Source of the DNA: Porticoccaceae bacterium
GTDB lineage: Bacteria > Pseudomonadota > Gammaproteobacteria > Pseudomonadales > Porticoccaceae
DNA: 6,396 bases
Reading direction: 5' to 3'
NCBI GenBank assembly: GCA_023255165.1
Contig: JALRJD010000296.1
Span: 1-6,396 of the forward strand
Part shown: positions 6,187 to 6,396 of the stretch, piece by piece
Layout: every line of letters begins with the position of its first letter
Numbering within the stretch: the stretch's first letter is position 1
Made by a program: the position numbers and the translations under genes
The notes under the pieces: model-generated
Databases searched by the model: none
Seen by the model: the letters and a program-made list of their open reading frames with translations, nothing else
Told to the model about the DNA's origin: nothing

Positions 6187-6230
6187 CGCCATTAACAAAA
6201 AAGCAGTCTCGTTTGTTTTTGTTAATGGCG
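6187..6230 (+). repeat. Perfect 15-bp inverted repeat at the predicted transcript 5' end
   Basis: Arms 6187-6201 (CGCCATTAACAAAAA) and 6216-6230 are exact reverse complements around a 14-base loop. As RNA this would fold into a stable stem at, or within a few bases of, the first transcribed nucleotide of the downstream gene. No T-run follows on the plus strand and no gene ends nearby, so an ordinary terminator is unlikely. It could be a 5'-terminal stabilising or regulatory hairpin, or a DNA operator covering the transcription start. The repeat itself is certain; the role is not. Confidence 0.8.
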
Positions 6231-6238
6231 TTAAAAAA

Positions 6239-6269
6239 GGATGCGATTTCATCATAACAACAAGCATCC
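6239..6269 (+). other. Second leader stem (GGATGC / GCATCC)
   Basis: GGATGC at 6239-6244 and GCATCC at 6264-6269 are complementary around a 19-base loop, within the leader between the 15-bp hairpin and the ribosome site. The ATCC of the second arm, or a nearby ATCC at 6289-6292, could instead pair with GGAT at 6299-6302, which overlaps the ribosome site. The stem is short and may be chance. Confidence 0.3.
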
Positions 6270-6307
6270 ATATCGGTTTAATAAAAAAATCCTTAGGGGG
6301 ATAAATA

Positions 6308-6396
6308 ATGAGCCATCATAAAACCTTTAAAAAACAGGTGCTTCCCGCACTTATAACCGTTCTTGCACTGCCGATGGGCGCCAATAGCGCGTTCGG
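6308..6396 (+). CDS. Start of a divergent gene for an exported protein (signal peptide only)
   Basis: Only the first 29 codons lie in the window. The ATG has an excellent ribosome site, AGGGGG at 6295-6300, with a 7-base spacer. The peptide starts MSHHKTFKKQ, a positively charged n-region, followed by a hydrophobic core VLPALITVLALPMG (11-24) and a polar ANSA stretch (25-28) where signal peptidase I could cut. It is thus very likely secreted across the inner membrane. The mature protein is not visible, so no family can be assigned. Beside catabolic genes of this sort one often meets TonB-dependent receptors, porins or DUF1302/DUF1329 proteins, which makes an outer-membrane uptake role plausible but unproven. 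It is transcribed away from the synthetase cluster across a 531-base gap and has its own promoter (6154-6182). Confidence 0.8.
   Translation, partial: MSHHKTFKKQVLPALITVLALPMGANSAF

Noticed and set aside
6187..6230. Reading the inverted repeat as a rho-independent terminator
   Set aside because: Both flanking genes are transcribed away from this region, so no transcript ends here, and no T-run follows the right arm on the plus strand.
6241..6321. 26-residue upstream open frame overlapping the exported-protein start
   Set aside because: The purine stretch before its ATG directly abuts the codon, leaving no spacer for ribosome binding, and the peptide has no recognisable features.

Overview
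The window reads as a catabolic gene cluster from a Gram-negative proteobacterium. The moderate GC content (roughly low fifties by eye), the codon use and the style of the proteins suggest a gammaproteobacterium, possibly a marine or environmental one. That placement is inference; no marker gene is present.

Layout. Five genes lie on the minus strand and are read right to left: an AMP-forming acyl-CoA synthetase (5776-4202), two dissimilar acyl-CoA dehydrogenases (3881-2679 and 2644-1514), and two short-chain dehydrogenases/reductases (1407-646, and 609 running off the left edge). The gaps between the last four are 34, 106 and 36 bases, as expected for one transcript. The synthetase is separated from the first dehydrogenase by a 320-base gap that holds a good minus-strand sigma70-type promoter, a palindrome and a 13-bp tandem repeat, so the lower genes may have their own promoter. 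At the right edge a divergent plus-strand gene begins (6308), preceded by a strong promoter, paired direct repeats and a perfect 15-bp inverted repeat. Only 29 residues are visible and they look like a signal peptide.

How the genes may work together. A carboxylic acid would be activated to its CoA thioester by the synthetase and desaturated by the acyl-CoA dehydrogenases. Hydroxyl intermediates would then be oxidised, or ketones reduced, by the two SDRs. The two dehydrogenases have complementary defects. One keeps the catalytic Glu and the flavin loop but lacks the FAD-binding Arg and Gly motifs; the other has the reverse. This is the signature of an alpha2beta2 acyl-CoA dehydrogenase like those used on steroid side chains and other bulky CoA esters. 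Ligase, heteromeric dehydrogenase and SDRs together suggest degradation of a bulky or cyclic acid (steroid, terpenoid or alicyclic), but the substrate cannot be read from the sequence. The divergent exported protein could be an outer-membrane uptake component; this is a guess from context.

No tRNA, rRNA, insertion sequence or CRISPR array was seen. The main points for follow-up are the split dehydrogenase pair, the promoter-proximal hairpin before the exported protein, and the repeats between the synthetase and the dehydrogenases.
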